NCBI GenBank assembly: GCA_032207245.1
Contig: CM063503.1
Location: 102,715,922 to 102,779,921 of the forward strand
Length of the DNA: 64,000 bases
Source of the DNA: Pardosa pseudoannulata
Lineage: Eukaryota; Arthropoda; Arachnida; Araneae; Lycosidae
Direction: 5' to 3'
This document shows, in pieces, positions 1-19,558 of this stretch. A model generated the notes under the pieces. The model was not told the origin of the DNA. It ran no database searches and saw only the letters and a list, made by a program, of their open reading frames with translations. Made by a program: the position numbers and the translations under genes. The number at the start of each line of letters is the position of its first letter. Within the stretch, counting starts at the first letter, position 1.

Positions 1-1379
1 TAATGTTAAAATAAAAGCAAAATCAAAATTGTTTTAATTCAAACTTTCTTCAACCCTGTATATCATGAATTAATTTGCCATCAACTTTCTTACTGAATTT
101 TTGCATCATTAGAAAAAATTTAATGGAGAATAATCGTAGAAAAAAGAAAATTAATTTTTACTGTATTTTATTAGTAGTTAATTTTGCCGCTGGTACTTTC
201 CAGTGCCAACATATATTTTTGACTCTATGATAGAAAATAAAACATTAAATTATGAATAAAACAAATGAAATGCTTACCTGCGAAGTAAAGAAGGCTCTAA
301 AAAATAATAGTACCAAATAACCGGTAATAAACCACTAAATTTACTCAATCGAACAACACGTGTATCAACTCTACCAGAAAATGATCTTTGAATTCAGCAC
401 GCCAATTATAAAATCCCTATTATGCGAATAAAAAAGATTCCTGATTGGTGCTGTCATTTCTTTTCTGTTGTAGGAACTGCATTGTTCATGTCCTTGTGAG
501 TACCGTCAGAAAAAACGGCTTTATTAGGAATATATAGGTTTTTGATTGAAGCAGTACTTATAAGTATCGTCAGGATAAAAAGGGTTAAACCATTGCTTAG
601 ATATAGGTTAAAAAATGAACGAAAGCATGCAATATAAAATTATATAAAAAATATAGCTTGAAAATACTAAGTCACATTCTACTTTACACTTTCTTCTAAG
701 CCTTTCGGGTCTGGCGTCCTTCTAAGAGTACATCAAATTTAATCTCGCTGTATTCAAAAAAATTTACAAAAGATTTTACATCACATCTGATCTTACTGTA
801 TTACTTTTTTTTACAATATGCTTCTCATAAAACCCTTGTGTTCTGTTAAAATGACTTGTATTTAAAATATGTGCTTCGTGATTTTTCTAAAAGACGCTTA
901 TACTTGCCTGCAAATACTCATTCAAGATGAATTCCCTGTAAGATTACAGCGTCCAAATACGCTTGAGGTCAACATGAAAATCTCTTTTATTTTCTAAGAA
1001 TTTTAATATTATAAACAATTTTAATGTTTAAAAACATTATCGTTGAAGGGCATTACTTTAGTTAATCTTTGATGCGGTTTTTATCTTTAAAAATAATTAT
1101 ATTTGATATTTATTCAGGTATATTTAAATATGTGTCCTAAAAATTTGCTGCACTTTATTTCGGCGCAGATATTGAGTGTTCGTTTGTTTTGTGTCCTAGA
1201 TGTTACACTATATAGGTACTTTTAAATGGGTAAAAAACTATTTTTTAGCTAAAAACAAAATTCGAACTCGAAAGCATTTAAATGTGCTGTAACTACTACA
1301 TTCCAATACCATCGCGGTTTTTCCGTATCCGCTTTTAATTTCTTGTATATCTCTGAATATCATTTAATGTTATTTCTAG
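1..1379. other. Intron of the SLC23 gene (upstream exons outside window)
   Basis: AT-rich non-coding sequence before the first visible transporter exon; it ends in a normal acceptor (tatttctag). It contains no open frame resembling a protein. Around 495-588 there is a short palindrome-plus-TTAA module related to the better preserved element at 6174-6401. Otherwise I see nothing. Confidence 0.6.
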
Positions 1380-8977
<7,598 letters not shown>

Positions 8978-11900
8978 CGTATATTCCTATTTCGCATCAA
9001 TTTGAAGTTTTTTAGTTCCTCTAAGCTTTGTAATTACATAGAAATTGTATAATTTTGCGCTTAAACCGCATTCCAGCGCTGTCCAACTGGTAAGTGTCCA
9101 TCTAATTGCTTTCTTCAGTCCACCAAAGAAATCAATTTTCTTGTACAAAAAATTTAAGTAAATATATTTTTGAAAAGTACACACATTTTTTATTCACATA
9201 CCCCATTGAAATGTAAAGTGTTTATATGCATGAGGATTCTAGTAATTAAAAACAAAATAATATACCTATTTGCTCAATAGGTCAAATTTTAAACAAAAAT
9301 TGTTTTCCACAACCCGAACATTTTAAAACTGTAAAGTTAATCTAAATTTTAAGGTTTTTCTGTTTAAATTTGATAAACACTGAAAACGTACTTTGGCATA
9401 CTTAAATTAAAAAAAAAAAAATCTGCAAAGAATTTTAAAAATACTCAACATTTAGTTCTTGTAATTTTTTCGCTGTTAAATAAACTTAAAACAATAATAC
9501 TCAGTAGGATGTTACATTGAAATTTATTATTATTGATATGATTAAACCTTCTCAACAATTAAGCCTGAAAATTATATACAAAATATTGATCCGATTAATA
9601 TTTTGCATGTTTTTATCACATTTTTAAAAATTTCGTTTTCATGTTTTTTCATCAAAATACACTAATTACTAATAGCATTTATCCAGTAAAAATAACATTA
9701 ATAACATTCAGTCATTAAAAAGTAAATTACTAAATAAACTGACTTTTTAATGACCCTTCTTTGACTCCTGATATGTTTGTAGAAGATAAGTGAATCGTGG
9801 ACTATGAGAAGTTGGACAATGCTGATTCTATGATGAATTAAAATTGACTGCTTGAAAAATATAAATATGTCTTTTCCTATCATTTGTCAGAACGTGCTGA
9901 AATGTTTTTTTTAAAGTACTCCATATATTAATCTTAAAATTAAAAAAAAAAACTTTTTCAAACTGCAAAGCTAGGGGATATTATCCATAGATTTAAAATT
10001 TTAGCTAAAAATTATTAAACATTTTTATTTAGTACATTCTTTATTAAGAAAATTGATATCATACCAAAAAATTTTGTTTTCTGAATCATTCTGAAATCAT
10101 TTACATGATAGTTTAAATTAAAATAAAATACTTAAGTAAATGCCATATCCATTACCTGCATAAGATACATTACCCTGAATACTGTGCACAAGTGATATTC
10201 ATTAGCAGATTTAAAATCTATTTAGACTGTCACATCATACTCTTTTATAAATCAATTTTTAAGTATTTAGTATGTAACATTATTTATGTTTTTACTGTCA
10301 CATATCATTGGCATTTATTTATCTTAAATAATCTCAGCTATTCCTACTTCATATTTTTATATCAATATAACTTTTTATTTAAGCAATTTTATTAAAACCA
10401 TCTATAAAAGCCTGAGAGAGTTACAAATGAGTATTTTAAGATCGTAAAATTAAGGTATACACATGTTAAAGGAGATTTTTTTTAATTTATCACAATTAGC
10501 TTTGTTTTAGTTTCTATAATTATATTCGGTCTCATCTGCATAGTCATTTTCCCCAAAAATTTATTTACATCATATTATTTTGCTTATGATTTGTGAAATT
10601 AATCGGTAAGCTAGAATAATAAACAACTAAAAATTTCCCTTTGAAGCGAAATATAAACTAAAATAAACAGCCTAACAAATGGGGCATTAGGCTAACGGTG
10701 TCAGTCTTCGTTTTCGAGGACCCTGGAATGCATAGCATATGTCCAGGTTAGGTGCTCCACCTTACGTGGAATCCCTAGTATTTAGTACCCAAGCATGTTT
10801 GGTCCTCAGTTTGTTCACTCACTTAAGGGATGAAAGGCTGAGTCAACAATGCCCAGCCTGAGGAACGAACTTTGGACCTGTGCCTTGGGAGTGCTACCCT
10901 AACACCACTGGACTTCAGACGTAAAATATAGTATGTTTTTTAATGTAACATAAAATAAGGACATGTTATCCAAATTAGGTTAAAATTAAAGATCAAGAAG
11001 TTAGCGAAATCCTTCGTCAAGATTAAACATATTTTGTTTTAGAGTAAGAAACACAAAGAGAAAATACAAAAACTTTTGAAATCTCATTGCTGTATAAAGT
11101 GATAAAATGGTTCAGCTATACAGCAGTTTATTTTTAAAGTAAATCTCAGGGGTGAATATTACATTCTCATGCAGTTATTTGAAGATTTTTAAAACATCGT
11201 TTAATAGCCTTTTTTTCCCCACAAAGATTGCTATAGTTTTTTAGAATATACCTGCATTTATAATAAAATTCTAGACAATAATCTTCAACCTATAATAGAC
11301 ACTAAAGAATTCCAAAAGTAAATTTTGTCTAATTAATATATACATACATCATTTTATAGGGAAATAAATTTAATGATGTTTAAAACTATTCCATAAAAAT
11401 GTCAAATATCCTTTATTCTGATACTACTATTTAACTACTTTTCAATGAAACTATAAAAAACCTAATTCTACCATTTCACTCACTCATTAATAAAAGAATA
11501 CATATGCCGTCACTTCACTTTAAAATTCATCCTTTCCATTGCCATTTCAAGGATGATGTCATAGTATTTATTTATATAAACCAATAAGGAACTTTTATAA
11601 AGTTTTAGAATGTCTTTCTTTGTTCTACTTTGTAAAATATTATGTGTACATAAGAAATATTTGTTATACCTTTTAAACAATTCAGAGAAATAAATATTTT
11701 TTGATGAAATAGTTTGTGTAGTTTTATTAAATATGAATGAAATATTGTATTTTATTAAGGCAGTAGTATGTAAAACCCAGTGATGTGTGAAAAACAAAGC
11801 AATTAGTAAAAGATGAAAACAAAAGATCTACAACTATGGTTAATTACAGGACTGATATAAATATTTATCTTTCCTAAAAGTTAAAATCTATCATCTCAGT

Positions 11901-12060
11901 ATTCAAGCATACCCAGAAAATGTTGCTCTAAACTTAACTTTAATAGTAACTAAATCACTCATACTATAAAATAAAAATTGTTTTAGTTTAATAAACTAGC
12001 CATATAAGCAAATCACTTTTTTTCTGGATTCAACTAATTGAAATATATTTTGTGGGTTTT
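8978..12060. other. Intergenic region 3' of SLC23; likely 3' UTR at its start
   Basis: The region is non-coding. The first AATAAA on the + strand after the SLC23 stop is at 9479-9484, a plausible polyadenylation signal that would give a 3' UTR of about 0.5 kb. Another is near 9731. The rest is AT-rich and featureless apart from the second-family SINE at 10684-10922. Small frames at 10192 and 11510 show no homology or codon bias. Confidence 0.5.
10684..10922 (-). repeat. tRNA-derived SINE, family B
   Basis: A clearly less AT-rich 240-bp block. In reverse orientation it begins with a tRNA-like head (ccagtggtgttagggtagc as A-box region, then a B-box-like ggtccaaagttcgttcctc). A body containing gactcagcctttcatccc and ggtggagcacctaacc follows. 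The gactcagcctttcatcc core resembles a conserved body module of invertebrate tRNA SINEs, by recollection. It is unrelated in sequence to family A. Confidence 0.65.
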
Positions 12061-12234
12061 GGTTTGGTTTGGAGCGCTACGGTCTACTGTTTTGCACACG
12101 AGGGCTAATGAGACCGGGACCTACTGCTTAAAGCCGATTCTGAATGGCTACAAACATCCATGCCATAGCGGGATTCGAACCCACGAACTCCGGTACCGAC
12201 AATCAGCGCCCTAATCAATTGGCCAGCGTTCAGC
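12061..12234 (-). repeat. tRNA-derived SINE, family A, full length with 14-bp target duplication
   Basis: A full-length copy in reverse orientation. Its complement has an A-box region (tggccaattgattagggcg), the B box GGTTCGAATCC and the shared body, ending ccaaaccaaacc. It is flanked by perfect 14-bp direct repeats ATTTTGTGGGTTTT (12047-12060 and 12235-12248), the footprint of LINE-driven retroposition. RNA polymerase III promoter boxes are intact in outline. Confidence 0.9.
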
Positions 12235-13115
12235 ATTTTGTGGGTTTTATTTATATATTTATGAACCCAGTACAGACGGTTGTGCCAGTCCTAAATTTTT
12301 CCACCGTAGGCATTCGACTACCATGCGTATGGCTTAGGACTAGCACTGTTTGGTAGTTATCCTCTGGAGAGATCCTCAACTTCTTTGGGTGAAACAGGGA
12401 AGGAAAAATATTCACCTTTGTGGTGCATCAATAAAATTCTGAAAAGTGATTCACACTATCTTAGTTCCATGTAAAAATTAAATTTACTAATTTAGTCACT
12501 CAAGCAATAAGTCAGATTTTAGCTAAAGCACTTATAAATATATCATTCATTTTACATAAGAAATTAAAATATTTAACATTCACCTATTATAGTTGCTCTA
12601 CATCTCCAATTATGTGGTTGTCCCAAACTAAATTTTGTAAAGTTTCTCGTTCCCATGAAAAGTAGCTGAGCAACACCTCAATTTAGGAGAAAAGTTGTGA
12701 AGTTATTCTTTCTAGACACAAGACATTGTAAACGAATTTACAAAATGAATACCAATTTCTTTTTAAGTGTCCCAGAAATTAGGAAATTGTGAAATCATGC
12801 TATAAAGGCCCAACAGGAAAATTTTCATCTTTTTGTGTCTGCATAGGAAATCTCCTATCTCTAAATAAGTCAAAATGTATAATCAGAGAATTTATCAATA
12901 TATAAAATTCATGGGAAAATAAATCCAATATCTAAAAACACGCAATAAAAATGTCAAATATCCATTATCTTAACACTATTATTTCATTCTTTATCAGCAT
13001 AATTATAATGACCCATACTATAGCACTCACTCAACATATTAGTAAAAAGTGTGTATATGTTGTCATTTAACTTTTCATTACTTTCTCAGGAAAAATAGGG
13101 ATTTATTAAGACTTC

Positions 13116-13118
<3 letters not shown>

Positions 13119-13173
<55 letters not shown>
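13119..13173. repeat. (AT)n microsatellite
   Basis: About 27 uninterrupted AT units between the two genes. Confidence 0.95.
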
Positions 13174-13174
<1 letters not shown>

Positions 13175-16100
13175 CAAAGAAAAAGGAACCCTGTGTAGGA
13201 CAATTTTGCTCAATTGATCAAATTTAAATTCCTTAGTTCAATATAGGTTTTGCCATCTTGGAAAACTAAATGCTAACATTATATTAAACTAAGTTCTGAG
13301 ATATCCTGCATTTTCCAGAGACAAGCATAATTAAAAATACACATATATGAAACCTGATTTAATTAAAATATCCCCAACAAAATGAGTCATTCCTTTCTCT
13401 GAAGATGGTGCAAGCAAACTTAAAGGCTTAAACAATTCAATTAACATCTGCATTTTCGACATTTCAGTAACAAAAGAATATTGCTTTCTCTTGGCTAAAA
13501 ACTAGCAGCTAATACAAGTTGGAATTTCTGAAATATTATCATATGTTTAAATATTCCACACATGTAGCATATTTAAACATAAAATGACAGTTTTGAAATC
13601 ATAAAACAAACTATCCTATATGGTCCATATCTTAGTCAAGACTATCTTAATTGGAAAATCGAACATAGTTTAACACACTTAACAAAGTTCAGAATTACAG
13701 GTATCCATTTCAGGTTCTGAATATATAAATACATTAAAAAAAATGACAACTGCATATACCGGATCTAAAAGTATTTATTTTGGCAGCTTCATTTTTTAAA
13801 AAATCTATAAAACTTTCAAGAAATACTTTTCATGTGTAATAAAAAAGATATATATTTCAAAACAAACGATAAAACATTACAAAAATATACTTGAAATTTT
13901 ACAGAAAGCTTAGCACAGGAATCTAACATACATAAATAAAAGATTCTGGTTTCAAATATAATCAAATGGTACTGAAACTATTGTACATAGAACTAGTGAT
14001 TGTTTTTAAAAGCTCTAAACATATTACTTCCTTACGGTTGGACTTCTGTAAAACAGCAAAATACTGTGCAATATTAGTGATACAGATTTATATATTACAG
14101 TAAGAAATATTGATTAAAATATGCATGGCAAGATTATTTGGAAAATGATTTTTGAATACCAAATAACAGCACACTTATATTGTAAAATATTTTTAGTATA
14201 AAAGTGAAAAAATAACTTTTGTCTCAAATGAGACTAAGTGCACAGTCTTTTAAGGCAACACAATGAATACATGTCTTTGTACTAATAAAAAGCAAGAAAT
14301 GCTCAGTACTTAAAAAAAGCAGGAAGAGGGAGGGATAAGTTTAAATCATAATTTAAAATGGACAGAAAATGAAACTGAGATATTTCTTAAATAAACTAAT
14401 AGAGAAAAAGTGCCACATTGTTGATGGATATTTCAAAATAAGATTCCTTACAAATTAATTTAATAATTAACAATACAAAAACTTTGGATAAAGTAATCTA
14501 AAGGTATTATTTGGAATTTAGATTATTATTGTTATTGTTACATCTATGCCCATATCACATAAGACCAATTACATACCGACAACTGCCACCCAAAATGTAC
14601 AGTGATTAACATCTCATGATTCCACCTAATAGGCTTGGGTTTAATTCCAAAGTAAGGTGTGGATACATTTATGTGACATATAAAATGTTCCCAGAAAGAA
14701 ACGGTAAGAATCTTGCAGTATCTGGCAAATGCTGATGAAGATAAGTGTTTTCTCCCCATTGAGAAAAAAAACACACTGACAACTGTTCAAGTAAAAGTGC
14801 TGTAGAAAGGAGAAAAATCTACATGTGATAGAGTCCTTACCTGACTAAATGAGTCAAACTTGCAGTGTAAAATAGTTGTCAGTGTATAGTTTAGACTTTT
14901 ATGATACAGGATGATGAATATGTAATGGAAAAGCAATATTCTTCATCAAACAATTATAAAGAATTTTATAAAATTACCATTGTGAGTGATAAATCTATGA
15001 AAAGGGTGCAAAGTATTTCAATGGAAACCTAATTAAATACCTACCACTACAATAAAATGAAGGAAGGGAGTAGTTAAATATTAAAATGAGAAATGTTTTT
15101 TAACAAAAACAACTGTCATGGAAAAGGTACTACACTTAGTACACTATAGGAAAACTTACTACCAAAAGTAGAAAAGTACTAGAGATTTATATACTCTAAA
15201 ATGGAAGGGAAAAACAAGATAATAAAAATATCAAGAAAGTATTATCTTGTACCAATTAACAGTACCCAAAAATAAAAAATATAAAAAAAAAAGGTTGTAA
15301 AGGATTCAAAATGATAATATTCCTGAATATACCATTATTTTCAGTAAAAACATTTGATTCAACTCTTCATGAAATCCAGTATATCAACTTAAAAATTTGT
15401 TAAGTATCAAAACAGAATATTTAAGGAGATTTCTTATCTATTTAGCATATAACTTAATAGCTTAAACTTTCAAAAGCACAGAAAACAGAGCAAAAAAAAA
15501 AAAAAAAAAAAAAAAAAAGAATAATATTAAATATATATATATCAGAGTTTTATTACTCATTAAAAAGGTTTTAGTTTATAACTTGTTAATATAACAATTT
15601 TACTAAAAAATTTCAACAAGAAATAATGCCTATGATGATAATTACCTTTTGCTCATTTCAACAAGCCAGCAAACCTACATAATTTTTAGATATAAATGCA
15701 ATTCACCTTGAATATACAAGTGATTTTAAACAATTTTGAATTTACTGTAACAAGCTAACCTTGAATGAAATACAGTTAATAAGACAACTGGTGTACTATC
15801 TCTTTACACATAAAAAATTTCAGAATCTTAAATTCTTGATTTATTAAGAGCATTGTGCATAAGTAGCTTTGAAAAAAATCCACTCACAATGAACAGGAAC
15901 ATGAATTACTAACAGATTTAAATGTTAAACTAGCACAAAAGAGACTGTACTCAAGATAATTTTGACAATTATACTCAAGAACAAAGAAACTCACTCATAT
16001 TCCATGTCTTTAAACATGTAAATTATATATGTATTATCTGAAAAATATTTTTTTTTTTTTTTTTTTTTGTAATTACAAGATTAAAAAATAAAACAAATAC

Positions 16101-18862
16101 AGAATTAATCTCTTCAAAAATTTGAAAACGATCTTCTAACTCCAAACTATTTCCTAAATGATTGCAAAAAGAAGCTGCAACATATAGAAAAATAACTCAA
16201 TTCATATTTATTATAAAAAATAAAAACTAAGTTTACAATGGCATTCCAGATGAATAAGTTTTGCATAAATGTGGCACTTTTTAACAGAAAAACCTGCAGC
16301 ATTAAGATAATTATTTTCAAAAAGTAATTGTATAAAAGCAGGATTATATAAATTATGCTTATATAAAAATACATTTTCTATTGTCTGTTACAGTTGCCAT
16401 ACAGAAGTTTGCAGTACAAAACTACAAAAAGTACTTTAAACAACCAGAAAAATAACATTGTTCATTTAAAAAGTAGTGAAACTTTCTCTCAGTAAAATAC
16501 TTGCAAAATTTTGAAAATCTTTCAGAAATATTTTGAATGCATACATAAGTATGAAAAGTTAAAGATGAGTGAGAAATTACATTTTAAGATGGTGAATGTG
16601 CAATCTTAAATATTTATAGATTCTCAGTCATTATTAAGATACAAGACACAGAAGCTGTATATACTAACAAGATAATTAAAATAGGCATCATTTTATACTG
16701 CTTAGAGTTAAAATTTATGATTGATTTAAAAGAAACTACAGCATGTAAACAGAGTCATATGTTTGCTTATGTAATACAACTTTTAGTGAGATTCAACGAT
16801 ATAAGTGAAATTTATTAATGGACATATGTTTAGGGTTATTTATACCTTTCAATACAAAAATTCAACAACAAAATGATAAACATCAGTTATTAAATTCCAC
16901 TAAGAATAAAGTTTAAATTTTTGCATAATTATATTTAAAGGGAAACCTATACATTAACTTAACAGTAAGATACCTATTGAAATTCAATTATTCAATCTTT
17001 GAATCTTAAACTTTATTCTTACAACAACCCAAGAACAAAGCTGGAAGGCTTTGTTGGAAATACTATAATTTATGAACAAAAAATAATACTAAACTTCTGT
17101 GAATACTAATAAAAGAAAACAGGACAAATACACTTATTCATGAAACATTACAAACTTTTCAACTTTCTAATTACTCAGAATAGTAGACTGTGAATTATTT
17201 ATTGCACTTTTCTTCTTAAAATGATCTTCATTTTCATAATTTCACTAGTTATTTTCTCAGAAGAAATACTATACTCAGAAGTAAAACATTAGCTGCCCTA
17301 TCATATTACATAAACAGGCTTGTGTGCTATATATACAAATAAATGCCTATTCATAATATTACATTATAGATTTTAAGAATATATTAGACAAGTTTGCAAC
17401 CACATAAAAGGAACTTATTTCACAGCTGCTGAATAAGTTTTGAATTCATCACAGACTTTTTAAAAAGGATTTAAATGAAATATTTTATGATTCACAGTCT
17501 AAAAGCATACATTACTTACATGTTGAATATTGTGACACAACACTCGTTTCTAATCACACATGACCAAATCATGCCTTTTCCCTTTCAATCTTAAAACTGT
17601 CTTTTACTCACTATGAATTTACATACTGAATTAGAAATAACAGGAAGCAATGCAAAAGATTAAATAAAAATAGATTATACTTCATGAATGAGGACAAAGG
17701 AATTCAGTTTTAATACAAACATAGACAGCTAAATATGCAAATCAGTAATATATGCAACATTCAAAATACAATTACAAATTTAGCTAAGCTTAATTTTACA
17801 GAAAGAGCTATATTTTATATTTACTGAAAGATTATTATTGCATATATCACAAACAAGGCTCTCATCTCCTACAGGAAAGCAAGATGTTAGCCCTTATTCA
17901 GTCTAAGTATTGAGGATAGAACTATAAATTCTTTCAGAAATACAAAAAAAAAAAAAAAAAAAAAAAAAAGCATAATTTGGTCAGCTGGAATTAAACTTTA
18001 ATATAAAAAAGAGTTCCCAAGTATTATGTCATTATTTACATTACAAATAAATAACTCATCAGTGATAACAAAATTTATATGGGTACAATATAGAAATTCA
18101 TAATTCATTTAACCTTTAACTACAAGAAAATTTTTAGGCTTATTATCTAACATTATAGGAAAATATTTCAATAACAACAATTACTAGATAATAAAAATGG
18201 GACAAAATTGTTAAAAGAAATCTATTAATCACAGACTTTATCTTTAAAATCAGTAACATAACAGAGGATAAACAATCCTTAATGTCTAACCATGTGCTGA
18301 ATAAAAATTTCAAAAACACAGATTAGGTTAGCTATAAACCACTTCATAAGAGAAACAAATATTTTTGAAAATTTATATGTAACTTACATAATATACATAA
18401 AATATAAGGAATGATTTCAAATTTGTTATAATTGTGAAATGGAATGCAAAGAGGTGTTGGAGTTTAGAATGCAATAGGAAACAACAAAAAAATATAAAAA
18501 ACTAACTGAAAATATAAAAAATCTGGTAAATGCAAAAATATACAACTAAATAAAGGAATGAAAAATAACCAGGAATTTTTTCCAATATACACTTTTTTGA
18601 TATGAGAAAAACAATATTCATAAATACATATGTAACAACCTTTGCAAATATCACTTTAAAATATATAACATATGTTAAAACAGCTGAAATTATGCTTGAT
18701 ATTTCAATATCTCAACAGTTACAAAATTAAAAAATTGTTTTTGAATTTTTTTATAAACATCTAGCTGCCCTGATATTGAAACTCAGTCCTGATAATTTTA
18801 TATGAAACTCCAAAATCAACATAACATGCAAGAATACACATTGTCAGAAAAATAAAATTTGA

Positions 18863-18865
<3 letters not shown>

Positions 18866-18931
<66 letters not shown>
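18866..18931. repeat. (AT)n microsatellite
   Basis: About 33 AT units, 0.4 kb below the neuroglian stop codon, so possibly within the 3' UTR. Confidence 0.95.
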
Positions 18932-18933
<2 letters not shown>

Positions 18934-19365
18934 AATCAATGAATAATCAACATAAAACAAACCTAAAATATCACCATAAATAAATTTCAGACATTTTTAA
19001 AAAAATAAAACTATAATTGCTTCCTATGCTGGAAAATTTAGGCAAACTAAAACTATACAATGATGAGTGCTGGAATAAACAAAATTAAATGATATAAGGT
19101 AAAGAGAGGGGTGCAAAGAGTCTATTTTTTATAGAATTATGTTTTACGAGCACACATATGTATAACCACATATATACATCATCGACACATGCAAAAGGAT
19201 TGCAAAAATACTAAAATCTTTTCAGTGTAACATCTTATACCACAAGTTCTCTAAAAAAATGTTTTAAAAACTTTTGAATGTTCAATCTGAGACATCCAGT
19301 GTTGTCAACTAACAATACATAAAATGTATCAAAAATTTTGTAATTGTATGTGTTACTCAGCACTG

Positions 19366-19558
19366 TTACACAAAAGTTGCTAAAGCTGATGGTGATGTTG
19401 TCTCTTTTTCATACTGACCAATAAAAGAGCCATCTTCTCCAAATTTACCCATTTCACCTTCACCATAATCTGCCATGCTATCAGTATCACTTTCTTGACC
19501 TTTATAGCTGCTTGCCAGAGATGTACGGCTCCCTCTTGGAACAGCATGGGTTTCAACC
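19366..19558 (-). CDS. Nrg: Nrg exon 21: cytoplasmic tail with FIGQY and stop
   Basis: Acceptor ttaccatag. The correct frame encodes [20 protein letters not shown], the acidic [16 protein letters not shown], and then [20 protein letters not shown] and TFV, with TAA at 19366-19368. FIGQY is the ankyrin-binding site whose tyrosine is phosphorylated in the family. The terminal T-F-V suits a PDZ partner. Overlapping frames reading MFTIGLKP... are shadows. Confidence 0.94.

Larger units (their letters stand above)
12249..19365 (-). other. Candidate long 3' UTR / intergenic DNA below neuroglian
   Basis: Over 7 kb directly downstream of the neuroglian stop with no coding sequence and no SINE or inverted-repeat element that I can recognise, unlike the rest of the window. 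The strand is asymmetric: A-rich on +, so U-rich in the neuroglian transcript. Homopolymer runs include A26 at about 15494-15519 and A27 at about 17943-17969, plus a T run at about 16051-16069. AT microsatellites lie at 13119-13173 and 18866-18931. Where neuroglian transcription ends cannot be decided from sequence. A long UTR is inference. Confidence 0.35.
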
